Shown: positions 1 to 14,093 of the stretch, in pieces
How the letters are laid out: the number at the start of each line of letters is the position of its first letter
How positions within the stretch are numbered: position 1 is the first letter of the stretch
Made by a program: the position numbers and the translations under genes
From: Chondrilla cf. caribensis
Taxonomy: Eukaryota > Porifera > Demospongiae > Chondrillida > Chondrillidae
Direction of reading: 5' to 3'
Assembly (NCBI GenBank): GCA_964020155.1
Contig: OZ026561.1
Coordinates: forward strand, 1,654,547-1,714,546
Length of the DNA: 60,000 nucleotides
Notes under the pieces: model-generated
What the model saw: the letters and a program-made list of their open reading frames with translations, nothing else
Told to the model about the DNA's origin: nothing
Database searches by the model: none

Positions 1-690
1 GGAATTATAATAATAATAATAATAATTATTATTATTAATATTATTATTATTATTATTATCAATATGCATTACGGTTAGGGAGAATAATGAAATGTCGATC
101 TCATAAGCATGCATGCATGAACATGACGTAATTGTTGGTACCTACCTCCTATCGATACCGTAAAAGGTATGTAATATACGAGTAGGAAAAAGAAGAGATC
201 GAAGATGGGCGAATGGAGTAACGGATTATGTAGTTGTTTCAATGATTGCGGAATATGTAAGGCTTGGAATTTTGTACGCAAACTTTATGAACGATTCTCT
301 CGACGTGATCTCTTTGTTTATTTCGGGTTTCCGTTATTCCTATACTCCCAGGTCTAATTTCGTACTTCTTGCCTTGTTACCAGTTTGGAAAGAATGCGGA
401 AGCCGTGGGACAAAATTGCTGCCTCTGTTGTTTCTGTTTTCTATTTCCATGGCAGATCTTTCTCAGATGTATTGTAAGGGGCAAAATACGTGACGCCAAG
501 GGGATTGGAGTGAGTTACCTTTATATAATATTTTGTTCTTTTCCAACTACGGCTATACGTATATAGCTATTTATCTACAGTAACTAGTAAATTTAGCCAT
601 TATTTGGAATAGTATGGACATATAGGTCAATATTATCAATGTTTGAAGGTACCCGTTCCAAACTATTATCTGCATGGCTTCTCGTTGACA

Positions 691-735
691 AAATATCCTG
701 GCTTTTCTTCACCTGAAGAAGTAGCCAGGATATTT
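691..735. repeat. short near-perfect hairpin
   Basis: The outer arms aaatatcctggct and agccaggatattt (13 bp) are exact reverse complements. Inside them ttcttc pairs with gaagaa around a four-base acct loop, giving a stem of about 19 bp with one mismatch. The stem is short for an animal microRNA precursor, so it is listed as a structural repeat only. Confidence 0.6.
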
Positions 736-1493
736 GGATTCTCCTTTCACACATATTTTCAGCTGTTTGAATTTGGAATATCTAGACTTGATAAATGTCA
801 TATCTGATTCAAACAGAGTTGGCTGGTCGCTTTATACCTTTGCATGCTTGTTATCATGAATTATAACAGCCAACAGTGTGAAGTTTGTATGCATACTACT
901 TATTAAAATGTACACTTGTACATGCTGTATATGTAATGTTATAGGGCTGTAGATCAGTCACAGAATAACATTGCTTCATGCAACAATTGCAGTATCAACA
1001 AGTTAATCATGTTGAATATGTAACACTGGATGTGAAAACAATTTCAATGATGTTGAAAATGATGTTGAAACTATAATTTTTCTGTTTCCATTGTTGTGTT
1101 TTTGTTTACTCGAATAGTGACTGTTTTTGTTGGACACCAGCCCACCTGTGCATGTTTTGTGTGTGATGTACAACCTCAAAGTAGCCATAGTTGAATATTG
1201 ATCCCTCTGTAACTAACTTAACTCTGTGTTATTGTATTATAATAATATTATCCTAATCAGCGCATTGTGCATGTGTATAGTCCAGATAATGATTGAATAT
1301 CACACATGACCTGAGTTGCAGTGATTATACAGACTGAGTGCTCACTTAGCATCTAGCACCCATGATGTGTTTCATTGCTGACCAAGTATACTCACAAACC
1401 ATATCATACCATCCCAAATTTGGATGTCAGTGATTCAGAACTATTATATGTCATAGGTTTATGTTATGTGCATGACATTGTAGGGTACATTTA

Positions 1494-1674
1494 CAGTGGA
1501 ACCTCTCTATTATGGACACTTTGGAACCTTGATTTTAGTCTTTATTACAGAGGTGTCCTCAATTCAGAGGTCATTTAATACACTATACATGCAGTACTAC
1601 ATTGGGACACAGAATGGTGTCCTTATTACAGAGGTTTCTGCTATTCAGAGGTTTGTAATAGAGGGGTTCCACTG
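1494..1674. mobile_element. MITE, pogo/Tigger-like termini, TA flanks
   Basis: A 181-bp element begins cagtggaacctct and ends with the near inverse agaggggttccactg. TA dinucleotides sit at both edges, as expected for a Tc1/mariner/pogo target duplication. There is no coding capacity. The CAGTGGAACCTC terminus recurs at 41561-41745 and in fragments near 11.9 kb and 48.8 kb, so this is a dispersed family. Assignment to pogo/Tigger rests on terminal sequence and TA flanks only. Confidence 0.8.
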
Positions 1675-3629
1675 TACATGAACTACATTTTACAGTATAG
1701 CAGTTTAAAAAAACTTGGCCATGCAACTGAGGAGATATGTTGCGATAGTCTAAATTATCCAAAATGTTAACATTAATCACCTTTCAACTATACATATAAT
1801 GGTATATGCATGTAGAATCCCACCTCAGTAACAAGACCACTGCACTTAGTCTAGTAAGAACGTACACTATTTCCCACTCGGCATAATGGCTGCATAATTT
1901 AAGGGTCTGGCTATGCGAGACTTTAATTCCCAATCCTAGGAATTCTTGCACTATAGCTTGCATTACTCTATACTCATCCAATATTAAAAGTAATAACAGG
2001 TTTCAATTATTGAGACCACTGCATGGATTCTCTCACCCTTGAACGGTAAATTGGACTTGTCTTAAAATTCAGTATTTGTTTTATGTATTTCCCGATGTGT
2101 AGGGAAGTGCTGTGGGAGACTGCTGCTGTGTATATTTCTGCGCCTTTTGCACTCTGGTTCAAGAAGGGCAGGAAGTCTCCTCGCTGTCCCACAGCATGGC
2201 AAGAGAGTAGGCAGTAGCCAACTATGACCATACATCAATTTGATTTGTGATAAGTATGTATGTGTCATCATAGTTGTTAGCATAGTGAACCATGTGGCCT
2301 ATAATATTATACATAATACAGAACGCTTAAAAATGCTTTGTAATAGACTAAGTTGCCTATGGTAACAAATAGGTTGTAATTGCTCTGGAATTTTTGCTGA
2401 TTTCTATTTCAAAATAATAATAATAATTGCAATAGATGTTATAATATTAAGCATATTATTATTATGTGTGTCATTAGGGCATGTATATATGCGTGCTTGT
2501 GAGAGCTAATTTAAAACTTTCAATCAATGTGAGATATTTGCATGTGGTTAAAGGATGGTAGTCAATTCGAAATTATTTTTCATATATTTTTGTTAAAATA
2601 ATCAGAATACCAAGGATGACTGCAAGAGATATATTGAATACACATAATAGTATTGTAATTAGTTGATTGCATAATAATAATAATATATAATCACGTAAAT
2701 GTAAATGTAGGAATTAAATAAATTAAATGTAGTATGTACACATGCACGTCCACACACACACACACGTACACCAAGCAGAACTGTATGAAGTATATATCTA
2801 TCTTTAATATTATACAGCCATACGTTGTCAGTGAGTGTACATACGTAGTGAGAATGCATGACATTTTTTGATGCATGCATGTGCATTATTAACCCAGGAG
2901 GAAAATTACAGTTTCCTTGAGAATATTATCTATTGAAACAACTGAAAGTTTGCGCATGTTTGAATCACGTTATTTTATTGAACAAGGACATTGGGAAATG
3001 TCTGAATTGTGTTACATTCAAGGAAACGGAATTTTCTGCCAGTTTATATGTATGCATGCATAGTCTTCACCTTATGTCATTCGTTTCAAGTGGTCAGACT
3101 TTCCCTTTGTTCTATGCCTATATGTTTAAAAGGTCTTGGTTGGATGTGGCTATGTGAGAGAGATTATGAATTACACCGTTGGTCAAATGGCTATAATGGA
3201 TGTCTTGACACAATAGGATATAATATGACCTTCGAATTCACACGTAGAAGTGATAAAATTTATGCATGCATGCATAATATTATGTGTGTGTTATGACTGG
3301 TTGTTAAAGTCTGAGAGCTATAATTGCAGTTAATAGACAAAGATCTAATGAACTGCTCAAAAGGAATGATCTTAGTAATGTTCCTAATGTTATCAAAGTG
3401 TCGGGCTATGATCCAATTAGCACCTCTGGACCACCATAATACACTGTACATTCACATAATATATATCTGTTGTATAGCAACTGTATTCAGTTTGGTGTGA
3501 AGTTGACTGCACACATAGCTAGTCGTGTTAAACTGCTGACAATACTCATTCTGTAGACTTAAGGGGTCATACGTAAAGTTTAACCCAAATTGTTATTTTT
3601 TGTTCAACTTAAGTTGTAGCATACGTATA

Positions 3630-6226
<2,597 letters not shown>

Positions 6227-6522
6227 ATGTAATCACAATTAATGCTATGCAATATAACAGTTTTAAGTGTATAATTATAATTAAATAATTATTCCATTAT
6301 GTTTTATAATTAAAATTATTGATTATAATTATCTCAAATTTATTCAACTGTACACATATTATTATTATACTTATTTTTGTGCGTATTGAACCAAGTATAT
6401 ACAAATATATTGTATACGTAAGTACAAGCAATTGCATAATCCTAAAATTATACTATTACGATCAATATATCCCCCATTTGACCAGGCCAACATTGTCCAC
6501 TTGTGTGTGCACGCACGCACGT

Positions 6523-6526
<4 letters not shown>

Positions 6527-6579
<53 letters not shown>
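6527..6579. repeat. (GT)n microsatellite between two convergent genes
   Basis: An uninterrupted GT run lies about 300 bases after the stop of the plus-strand F-BAR-like gene and about 180 bases beyond the stop of the minus-strand cyclase-like gene. The interval 6227-6756 is otherwise AT-rich with nothing else recognisable. Confidence 0.95.
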
Positions 6580-6584
<5 letters not shown>

Positions 6585-6756
6585 TGCTTCTTTCAGAAAA
6601 CAAATCCAAACAGAGAAAATACGTATTTACGTAGGACATTCAATTTCACATAGTGCACGACAATACTGCACAACAATTCCAAACTAAAAACAATAAGAAA
6701 AATCAGATAAAAATACATACACATTGTATAGACAATGATTCGATGTAATGAAATAA

Positions 6757-7839
6757 CTATGTCAAAGTCCCATACATTGACAAAGGTAATGCGTGCTCCA
6801 ATGAAGGCATGGTTAAATCCAGCCCATCTCTGTTCAGCAACCAGTAAGACACAATCGGGCTGTCAGTTGGATCGTGAGTGCTGTAGTCCGGAGAGCGCTC
6901 CATCACAAATCCACCATCCTTTACAAGCAAAGATCGAAAGGCATCACTAACACGTATCTGCAATGTTAAACCCGTTGCACACAATCTACGGGCATGCTCA
7001 ATTGCTGGTCCAAACATTTTGTATTTCAAAACACGATGAGCGTTTGTAGTCCCGGTTTGCTGTAGGCCAACAATTCCACCAGTACAGGGACCACAGTGAA
7101 GCGAAATCCGGAGTTGCAGGTGACTCTGTTTGCAGGTTTCTTCCTCGTCATTTGGAATCTGCAGGGTTATCCTATTGGAATAACTCATAAGCTTCAATGC
7201 AGCAGTGGCCAAAGTGGATGCGTGATGAACGTGTGAAGCATTGATCTCAACATTGCCAGGATGTTCGCGATCTGCTACGCGACCGTGCGTACTGACACCA
7301 CACACAGCAGTACAGACATCAGAATCTCGATCCATGGTGAAAACGGACGGGTCGGATAGTGCCTCGTCCACTATGGCATGTATACGGTCGATTAAGCCAA
7401 TTAGATATTTGGGTGTTAGTTTACCGGTAAGTGCGGCAAACCCTACGATGTCAGAATGTAACACCGAAACGAGAGGAAACGATGAGGCAAGGTTACCGCT
7501 TCGATCAGAAGGATACAGGGTAGATTCAGGAGAGGCTTCTTTGAGGAGCTTCAAGGGGAGCTCACTTAGCATTAATGACAATGTGGCCTCTTTCTGTTTG
7601 TTTAAAGCAGAAACAGTCTGGTTTAAGAGATCTTCTTTTTCTCTCAGTATTTCCAAGATAGCATTTCTTTCACTTCTCAAGCGCTGTATAGCTTCGTCCA
7701 CTTTTTCCTCCCGATCGGATTCTTTCTTAATACCTTCTTCCTTCTCTCTTAGCTCTCTCTCTCTAAGATCTCCGATTCTGACTTGAAGAAATTTGCTGGA
7801 ATGTTGCGGATGGCCATCTGTACTAGCTCCAGCGCCCAT
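6757..7839 (-). CDS. class III nucleotidyl cyclase-like protein, possible N-myristoylation, single exon
   Basis: From the ATG at 7839 the protein is 360 aa. It begins MGAGAS, matching the N-myristoylation pattern (Gly2, Ser6). Residues about 20-100 form a highly charged coiled coil like the signalling helix before guanylate cyclase domains. The catalytic domain spans about 122-300. Both metal-binding Asp are present: Asp130 in SDIVGF and Asp174 in RDSDVCTAV. The GLHSGP-like turn appears as SLHCGPCTGGIVGL. In the FGDTVNTASRM-equivalent segment the protein has FGPAIEHARR, so the usual Asn is Glu271 while the Arg is kept at 275. Activity and nucleotide choice (cAMP or cGMP) are therefore doubtful. 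The frame stays open upstream to 8109, which would give 450 aa, but that extension lies antisense to RPL7 exon 1 and has no recognisable domain. The gene is head to head with RPL7. Confidence 0.8.
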   Translation of the reverse strand: MGAGASTDGHPQHSSKFLQVRIGDLRERELREKEEGIKKESDREEKVDEAIQRLRSERNAILEILREKEDLLNQTVSALNKQKEATLSLMLSELPLKLLKEASPESTLYPSDRSGNLASSFPLVSVLHSDIVGFAALTGKLTPKYLIGLIDRIHAIVDEALSDPSVFTMDRDSDVCTAVCGVSTHGRVADREHPGNVEINASHVHHASTLATAALKLMSYSNRITLQIPNDEEETCKQSHLQLRISLHCGPCTGGIVGLQQTGTTNAHRVLKYKMFGPAIEHARRLCATGLTLQIRVSDAFRSLLVKDGGFVMERSPDYSTHDPTDSPIVSYWLLNRDGLDLTMPSLEHALPLSMYGTLT

Positions 7840-7917
7840 CTTGTTTCCATAGCAACCGGGGTAATGAGATTCATGTTCACGTGTAGCCCTGAAAACCATC
7901 CACGTGTTTGAAGAAAT
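7840..7917. promoter_or_regulatory. putative shared promoter of the cyclase-like gene and RPL7
   Basis: Only 78 bases separate the proposed minus-strand ATG from the RPL7 ATG, so both 5' ends must fall in or overlap this interval, or the transcripts overlap. It contains two cacgtg E-box-like hexamers or near matches (ttcacgtgta and tccacgtgtt). No TATA box or clear 5'TOP tract was seen. The call is positional. Confidence 0.4.
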
Positions 7918-9751
7918 ATGGCCGACCAAGGGTACGTTCTTGGGGAAGAAATCGACTTGATCTTTACTTGTAGCAAAATATTTCACTATATCGGTGTCAT
8001 TATCAGAAACAAATATAGTTTCTTTGAGACTTAGTGGCAGTGGATTTCCCATTTGTCTCCAACATGCTTCGCCTCTATAATTTCTTCGTCTTTGTTTTCG
8101 TGCAGGCAAGAACGATTACCAACCGTACCGGAAACTTTGCTTAAGAAGAGGAAGAAGCAACAGGATATCAAAGAACAGAGGTCGAAAGCAAGACAAGCTG
8201 CTTTAGAAGTAGGTACTCTGCGTTTCGCCATCCTCCGATATGTCCCGTTCTGATCTTTCGCCCTGGTATACGTATAAGTAACTTCATTCTCACAGTCGGT
8301 AGGATTTTAGTACATATCCATTGACTATAGTGAAGACCTGTTCTAATGTCTCCTGAAATTGGTTGTATAGAGATTTATCTGAAATTGGCGTTTTCGATGA
8401 TTGTCATTTCAGTTTATCTCCCATTTTGAATGTCTTCGGTCACTTCTCCCACTCCTTGACTTCTTGCTCAGGTGAGACGTAAGAAGAGACGTATAATTTT
8501 CAAACGTGCCGAACAGTACGTGAAGGAATACAGACAACAGGAGAGAGATCTGATCCGATTGAAGAGGGAAGCAAAGAAATATGGGAACTTCTATGTCCCA
8601 GATGAGCCCAGGCTTGCCTTTGTTATCAGAATCAGAGGGTATGTTAGCACTGTGTGAAGCTGGATCATACTGTATTTCTGGTGATAGACAAACAATAATG
8701 ATGTCCTAGGCCTGTACCTGTCCCTGTGGTCTTCCATTCTTAGCTGTACCTGCTGTATAGATCAAGAAATAGTTAAATAGATATTGTATACTCAGTTGCG
8801 TTTTCCATCACAAATGTATGTACAATATATGTAAAAGACGACTCACAATTTATTGACTGTTTTGCCAAGATGGTGTATTCTTGTATACCTTATGTGGAGA
8901 CTATTATCACTGGCTGTTCTGACTGGCTCTGTTCGAACTGTATCATTCTTATCCATCTATGCAGTATCAACGGTGTCCATCCCAAAGTTAGGAAGATTCT
9001 CCAGCTGCTTCGTCTGAGGCAAATCAACAATGGGACCTTTGTCAGGATCAGTAAAGCCACTGCAAACATGCTGAAACTCGTGGAGCCCTACATTGCTTGG
9101 GGGTGAGTGTGGCGTGTGTTGGCAATACAATCGAACCTGCTTAACAGCCACCTCGGTATAATGGGGCCACTTCTGCAAAAGTACCACTTATTCCAGTCCC
9201 TATGCTGTACTACTGCAGTATGCTGCACTAGAGAGCATACAGGGAGATTGTGTGCAATGACCACTCCATGTAGTGACCACCTTGGTGTAAGACCACAATT
9301 TGAAGGACTACGGATACTAATATTCTCAGGACCTCTCTAAAAGACCAAAACAGTAATTTATAAGACCATCACGTTGATAGGACCGTTATATCTAGCCCGG
9401 AACCTCCTGCACTGTACTGCTCTGTATGCATCCAACATAGATTTAGAGCCACCTCACAATCAAGACCACTTCCACTGATCTCATGGTTTTTGCCTTTTGG
9501 GTTTTGGTGTGGGGATACCATGAGTATATATTTATTGTCCTTTCCCATTCCCATTTTCAGATATCCCAATTTAAAATCTGTACGTGAACTGATATATAAG
9601 CGTGGCTATGGTAAAGTGCGAGGGCAGAGAATTCCCATTTCAGAAAACAGCATCATCGAACAGTCATTGGGAAGATATGGCATCATCTGTATTGAAGACC
9701 TTATCCACGAGATATACACTGTTGGTGAGTGTCTTTGTTCTATTGAATATT

Positions 9752-9800
<49 letters not shown>

Positions 9801-10039
9801 AAGTGTGAGAGTGAGTGTGTACATGCATGCACTCTTATGTGTACATATATTGTAATTTATCTCCTCTCATTCATCACTGTACAGGTCCCCACTTCAAGGA
9901 GGCCAACAACTTTCTTTGGCCGTTCAAACTCAGCCACGCTAGAGGAGGATTTAGGCAAAAGACCAGACACTATCAGGAAGGGGGTGACCATGGCAACCGG
10001 GAGCACCTAATCAATGCATTGATCAGAAGAATGAACTGA
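7918..10039 (+). CDS. RPL7: 60S ribosomal protein L7 (uL30), 6 exons, 246 aa
   Basis: Component of the large ribosomal subunit. Exons are 7918-7931, 8106-8208, 8472-8638, 8965-9102, 9561-9724 and 9885-10039; all introns are GT-AG and the sum is 741 nt. The first coding exon is only 14 nt (ATGGCCGACCAAGG) and joins in frame to [12 protein letters not shown]. Recognisable RPL7 segments are [89 protein letters not shown] and the terminal LIRRMN. The length is close to the human protein (248 aa). Exon 1 lies antisense to the open 5' extension of the neighbouring cyclase-like frame. Intron 4 holds a dispersed repeat and intron 5 a (GT)n tract. Confidence 0.97.
9124..9330. repeat. dispersed repeat copy A (RPL7 intron 4)
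   Basis: This copy shares long stretches with 10788-10990, including ccacctcggtat, cacttattccagtcc, gctgtactactgcagta with its counterpart, and gaccaccttggtgta. Both copies run in the same direction. The left edge reads tacaatcgaacctgctt, resembling the MITE termini found elsewhere, so it is probably a MITE. Its right boundary is not clear. Confidence 0.65.
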
Positions 10040-10787
10040 AAACAGCTGCTCATTTTGTCTGTGACAAGTTTCTCTGTTGTGAATTAATGAAAATAATATC
10101 CATTATTGATAATTTGATCAAAGGTGTGCGTGTGTTAGTATAGGGATGTTATGGTTGGCTGTGTGCAGGTACCAGTATGGAAATGCAGAAGAACTTCCCT
10201 ATAACCTGTCCACTCCAAGCATGCATGTATGAAATTAATTGTAACATATTATGAATTAAATTTTAATGGTCCCCCAATGCATATATTTTAACAGTGTTGT
10301 TTCTATAAATAGCAGCAAATTCTATCTTATGTAATAGTATTAATTGTATAACAATCCCATTCAAGGAAAAATATATCCAATTACAACAATTTGGAATGAC
10401 CAATTGCATTACAATTAAATAATTTGGTACATGCGATAAAATACGCACAATCCTTCATTACGTGGAATGCGTATAACATCAAATAATATTACAGTCATGA
10501 CGTGCCGTACAGAACTGTCTTTATGATGAAGGGTGGTAGAGGGAGAGAGGGAGCTGTTGAACAGAGGGACCCCTTCAGAGCCTGTCGTATGCTCATGGTA
10601 CACAGTGACTGTAACCGCAGAGGGTGGGCTAGATGAGAAGAAAACAGAGATTATAACATACCGTACATGTGTGATTGTGTGTGTGTGTGTGTTAGAATGT
10701 ACATATAATTATTGCAATGCCTAAAATAGGACACTCCTAATAAAGGACATACACCACATGGGGTGAGTGTGAGATGTCTTAATATAC

Positions 10788-10990
10788 AGTAAAAACCTCG
10801 CTTGAAGTCCACCTCGGTATGATGAGGCCATTTTAGTAAAAGTAACACTTATTCCAGTCCATGTGCTGTATTACTGCAGTAACTGCACTAGAGACCATAC
10901 AGTGTGTTGTGTGCAAGGACCACTCCTTGCAGCGACCGCCTTGGTGTAGGCCACAAATGTGAAGAATCATACTAAAATAACTATAAGTTA
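10788..10990. repeat. dispersed repeat copy B
   Basis: Homologous to 9124-9330 in the same orientation. It starts cagtaaaaacctcgctt, closer to a typical pogo-like terminus than copy A, and continues with ccacctcggtatgatgaggcca. It lies in intergenic DNA downstream of RPL7, with about 1.66 kb between the copies. Confidence 0.65.
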
Positions 10991-12076
10991 CTTTCCTCAG
11001 TTCACATTGCTACTTATAACTTTATATTATTCAAAAATCCATTTACAGTAACTCTGGAAAAAATAGAACCTCACTGGGAAGACAAAGGCAGCAATTACAC
11101 CATCTGATTAAAGGACCACCATAATCTGTCTCCTCTGTACTGTATTGCTTTCTACACAAAATACTTTTGGAATATGGACCGTTATATATGAATGGTCTCG
11201 TAGGTGGTCTCAATCGTGAAGTTCTACCATACATACATATGTACAAGTGTACATTACATAGGAATTCCATAAAACTTTCACATGAGATCACGTGATCAAA
11301 TAACACTTGATATTATCAATCATAATGTCATTATAGATGATAGGTAACATGAAGTTATGGGATGCTATTTCCGTGCCTATGGAGTACATGCAATACAATC
11401 TGTTATTAGATTAAACACATGAATAGCAGTCTCCATTTCAAGACTATTCGCCAATCAACCACAATAGGGATGCCTATATTAATGTTATGCACGTTGGTTA
11501 GAAAACAGCAAAACCTCTCCAAACTGAACACCCGCGTTTCAATTTTTTTATCCAAATTTCATATTGAAATGGAAGTTGGGACTATCATAAATCTGCTTGT
11601 TTGTTTATCGGGATTGAGAGGTTCCAGATTAGCAAGTTTCCATCAATACCTGCGTATGCTATACAAAACATTGAGATTTGAACAAATTGCTGAGAATGGA
11701 AGGGATTTGAGCTTGTGTCACAGAGGTTACAGTGTGTACTAAAAGCATCAAAGCAGTTCATTGGAATTTAACCTCTCATTTGCAAACCTCAAAACTGGGG
11801 AACTCTCTACATTAAGAACACCATCCTCTGTCCCGGTGTAGTACTGTAGTGAGTTAGGTTACCTCTAATCGAAGAAACCTCTTTAATAAGGACACGTGTA
11901 AATTGGGTCCTTAAATGTCCTCAATAGAGAGGTTCCATTGTACATGCATCATACATGCAAGTGAGGGGCTGATGCACGCAGGCCAGGGGTTTGTAAATGG
12001 AGAGAAACTACCGTTTGGAGACAAGGAATTCCAAATTAAGATTCACATAAAAGAGCAGTACACAGTGTGACAAGTA

Positions 12077-12256
12077 CAGTACAACTTGCTTGTAAGTACG
12101 TACCTGATACTCCTGGTTAGGGAGCACACCTCACTCAGTCCCTAGCTTACATACACCATGTCAACCAGTACTGATAGTAAGTATCTCTGATGAGAAGTAC
12201 AGATTTGGTGCACCCTTCAAGCCACATACGTACGTACTTGCTAACCAAGTTGCACT
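12077..12256. mobile_element. MITE with cagt(a/g)yaacttgct termini
   Basis: The left end reads cagtacaacttgcttgtaag. The right end, read in reverse, is agtgcaacttggttag, giving imperfect terminal inverted repeats about 15 bp long. The interior contains actcctggttagg, tcagtccctagct and agtactgatagtaagta. The same interior order occurs in the larger element at 39275-40001. Confidence 0.7.
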
Positions 12257-12299
12257 ATATACACCATATAACCAGACCAATAGGATCATACAACACAGT

Positions 12300-13668
12300 T
12301 TACTTACTCATGGCAATTTCCAGCCATTGTACAACCTCAGTCTGTCTTGCCAGTCTAGCCCAATCTAAAGGGGTTTTCCCTTCGCTGCACCTTGAGTACA
12401 CGTTCCCCCCTCCAGCTACCAGCAACTGTAGGAACTCCAAATGTCCCCGATAAGCAGCCTCGTGCACCGCCGTGCAGCCATTTGCACTGGTCATGTTAGC
12501 ATCAATGCCATGCAAGAGTAAAACTGTTAAGATATCAGTAGATCTGTGTACGAATTTACAATCATATTTTAATTAAACCGTAAATACGTACATTGAGAAA
12601 GGAACAATTACAATTAAGAATAAAAATTAATCGATATCGAGAAGTAATAGCCCAAGCAATAGTAAGTAGTAGTGATAGCCCAATATGTACAAACCTAGGT
12701 ATGACTATATTAATATTATTATATTATGTGTACTACATACGTATACAAAAATAGAAATAATTATATATATTATAATAATAATTATTAATTATGTATTACA
12801 AACTTGGGGTATGTTTACACAAACATGCATGCAAACCCACACATACACAGACGTGCATGCAGACATGACTTGTACACACAACCACAATGTATCACACTGC
12901 ATGTGTCTATGATTTCAGCATGAAATGTACCCAAGGAGGTGAGCTAGCAGTAGTGCATTGATTATGACTTTAGGAAAACCACAGAGGGGGCTGTGGGCAG
13001 AAACCATACACTTCCTGACCCTCTGAAGTTGCAACATTAATAACATCAAAGCTGTATGACCTCAGGTGATGCCTAGAGTTTAATAATAGGATTGGAAATG
13101 TAACAACATCATGTTCTTTTCTGTAGTGCTATTGTTGTACAGTTGTAAAATTGTGCCTTTGTGTTCTACCATGGATGGCCTACACCAATTAGTTAGTTAG
13201 GTGGTTAGTAAACACTCTTGGTCGCTACACACTCCTAGTTAACACACACTCCTGGTTAGTACACACCCCTGGTTGGTACACATCCCTGGTTAGTATATAC
13301 AGTACTCCTGATTAGTACACACTTCTCGTTAGTATACCCCCAGGTTAGTACACACTATTTTACACCACATATAGACTTTAGAGTGTTCCAAGAAATAGAA
13401 ACAATGTATAAAAATACGGTACTAACCCGTCCCATGCAGCCTCGTGTAGAACACTGTATCCCGCCTTGCCAGACCTGACGGTCCAGTCGACTCCGCGGGC
13501 CATCAATTCCTCCACTAGTCGCGTATGGCCACGAAATACCGCCCAATGAAGTGCGTTGTCGCCGTTTTCGTCCTTTTCATTGACACTTGTTCCGTTTGAC
13601 AACAGAACCTTGACACTGTCGAGATTCCCTTGCTTGACAGCCAAGCAAAGCTCGGAAACAGCGACCAT
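12300..13668 (-). CDS. small ankyrin-repeat protein, 2 exons, 161 aa
   Basis: Exon 1 is 13668-13427 and exon 2 is 12543-12300 (minus strand), sum 486 nt. The exon 2 start after ...tacacag was chosen because it restores an exact ankyrin spacing across the junction (HEAAWDG then STDILTVLLLHG). The protein is almost entirely ankyrin repeats, about five: signatures include ALHWAVFRGHTRLVEEL, SVLHEAAWDG, AVHEAAYRGHLEFLQLL and TPLDWARLARQTEVV. There is no other domain, signal peptide or membrane segment. Ankyrin repeats mediate protein binding, so a scaffold or inhibitor role is likely, but the partner is unknown. The gene is divergent from SGPL1; its start codon lies 425 bp away. The single intron contains a 17-bp minisatellite. 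Confidence 0.85.
13200..13352. repeat. 17-bp minisatellite related to a MITE interior
   Basis: About nine imperfect units of the type actcctggttagtacac lie in the ankyrin gene intron. The same unit is repeated inside the MITE at 39275-40001 and occurs once in the MITE at 12077-12256. No MITE termini are seen around this copy. Confidence 0.75.
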
Positions 13669-14093
13669 TTCTTACCAGAGAGAGCGATAACCTGTGACTG
13701 AACACACGGGAGAACCCACAACTTGGTAACTGACTCCCTTGCATGGCTTCCATTTTCAATAGGTTTCAATAATCAGTGTTATGTCGATAGTATCTGATTC
13801 TGTGCTTCGATTCGTACGAAAAAAAAACGCGAAAATGGAGCGGAAACTAACATCATACAGTAGGTTGGAAAATGGCCACGGCTAGTAGTCTGAGAAGCGA
13901 TTAGAAAGAGGAATAGTCCAGGAAGTATATTACGCAATGAAGGCGCCTAAACCCTAAACGGAGACATTCCGACCCAAGTTGACTCCCCGTACAAAGTTGA
14001 CCCCCTGTCTCAAGTTGACACACACGGGAGTCCTATAGAATACGGTATGGGTGCGCGAGACTAGCCCTCCCGCATAGCGACAAGAAACCGAAA
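13669..14093. promoter_or_regulatory. shared intergenic promoter region, ankyrin gene and SGPL1
   Basis: This 425-bp interval separates two divergent start codons, so both promoters probably lie here. Three copies of aagttgac spaced about 20 bases apart occur at 13975-14022 near the SGPL1 side. No TATA box was recognised. Confidence 0.45.

Larger units (their letters stand above)
1..3629. other. gene-poor, AT-rich stretch before the first gene
   Basis: No reading frame here looks like a real exon; open frames are short, lack plausible splice context and have no recognisable protein. The first 60 bases are an ATT/TAA trinucleotide microsatellite. The stretch holds a short hairpin near 0.7 kb, a TA-flanked MITE near 1.5 kb and a short (CA)n near 2.75 kb. 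A slightly GC-richer patch at about 2.1-2.2 kb was inspected on both strands without finding a convincing exon. Confidence 0.6.
10040..12299. other. intergenic region between RPL7 and the ankyrin gene, repeat-rich
   Basis: No supported gene. The interval begins with the RPL7 3' flank, then copy B of the dispersed repeat (about 10788-10990), then MITE fragments near 11.85-11.94 kb ending gagaggttccattgta, and a further MITE at 12077-12256. A 107-codon open frame at 11419-11742 has no recognisable domain and no plausible splice partners and is treated as chance. Confidence 0.55.

Noticed and set aside
7840..8109. 90-codon N-terminal extension of the cyclase-like frame
   Set aside because: It is antisense to a well-supported RPL7 exon 1 and has no recognisable domain; the MGAGAS start is preferred. 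Kept as an open alternative in the findings.
8209..8964. C/D-box snoRNA inside RPL7 introns
   Set aside because: Approximate TGATG and CTGA words exist, but spacing and flanking stems do not fit a snoRNA.
11419..11742. 107-codon open frame
   Set aside because: AT-rich, no conserved motif, no acceptor or donor that would fit it into a gene, surrounded by MITE debris.
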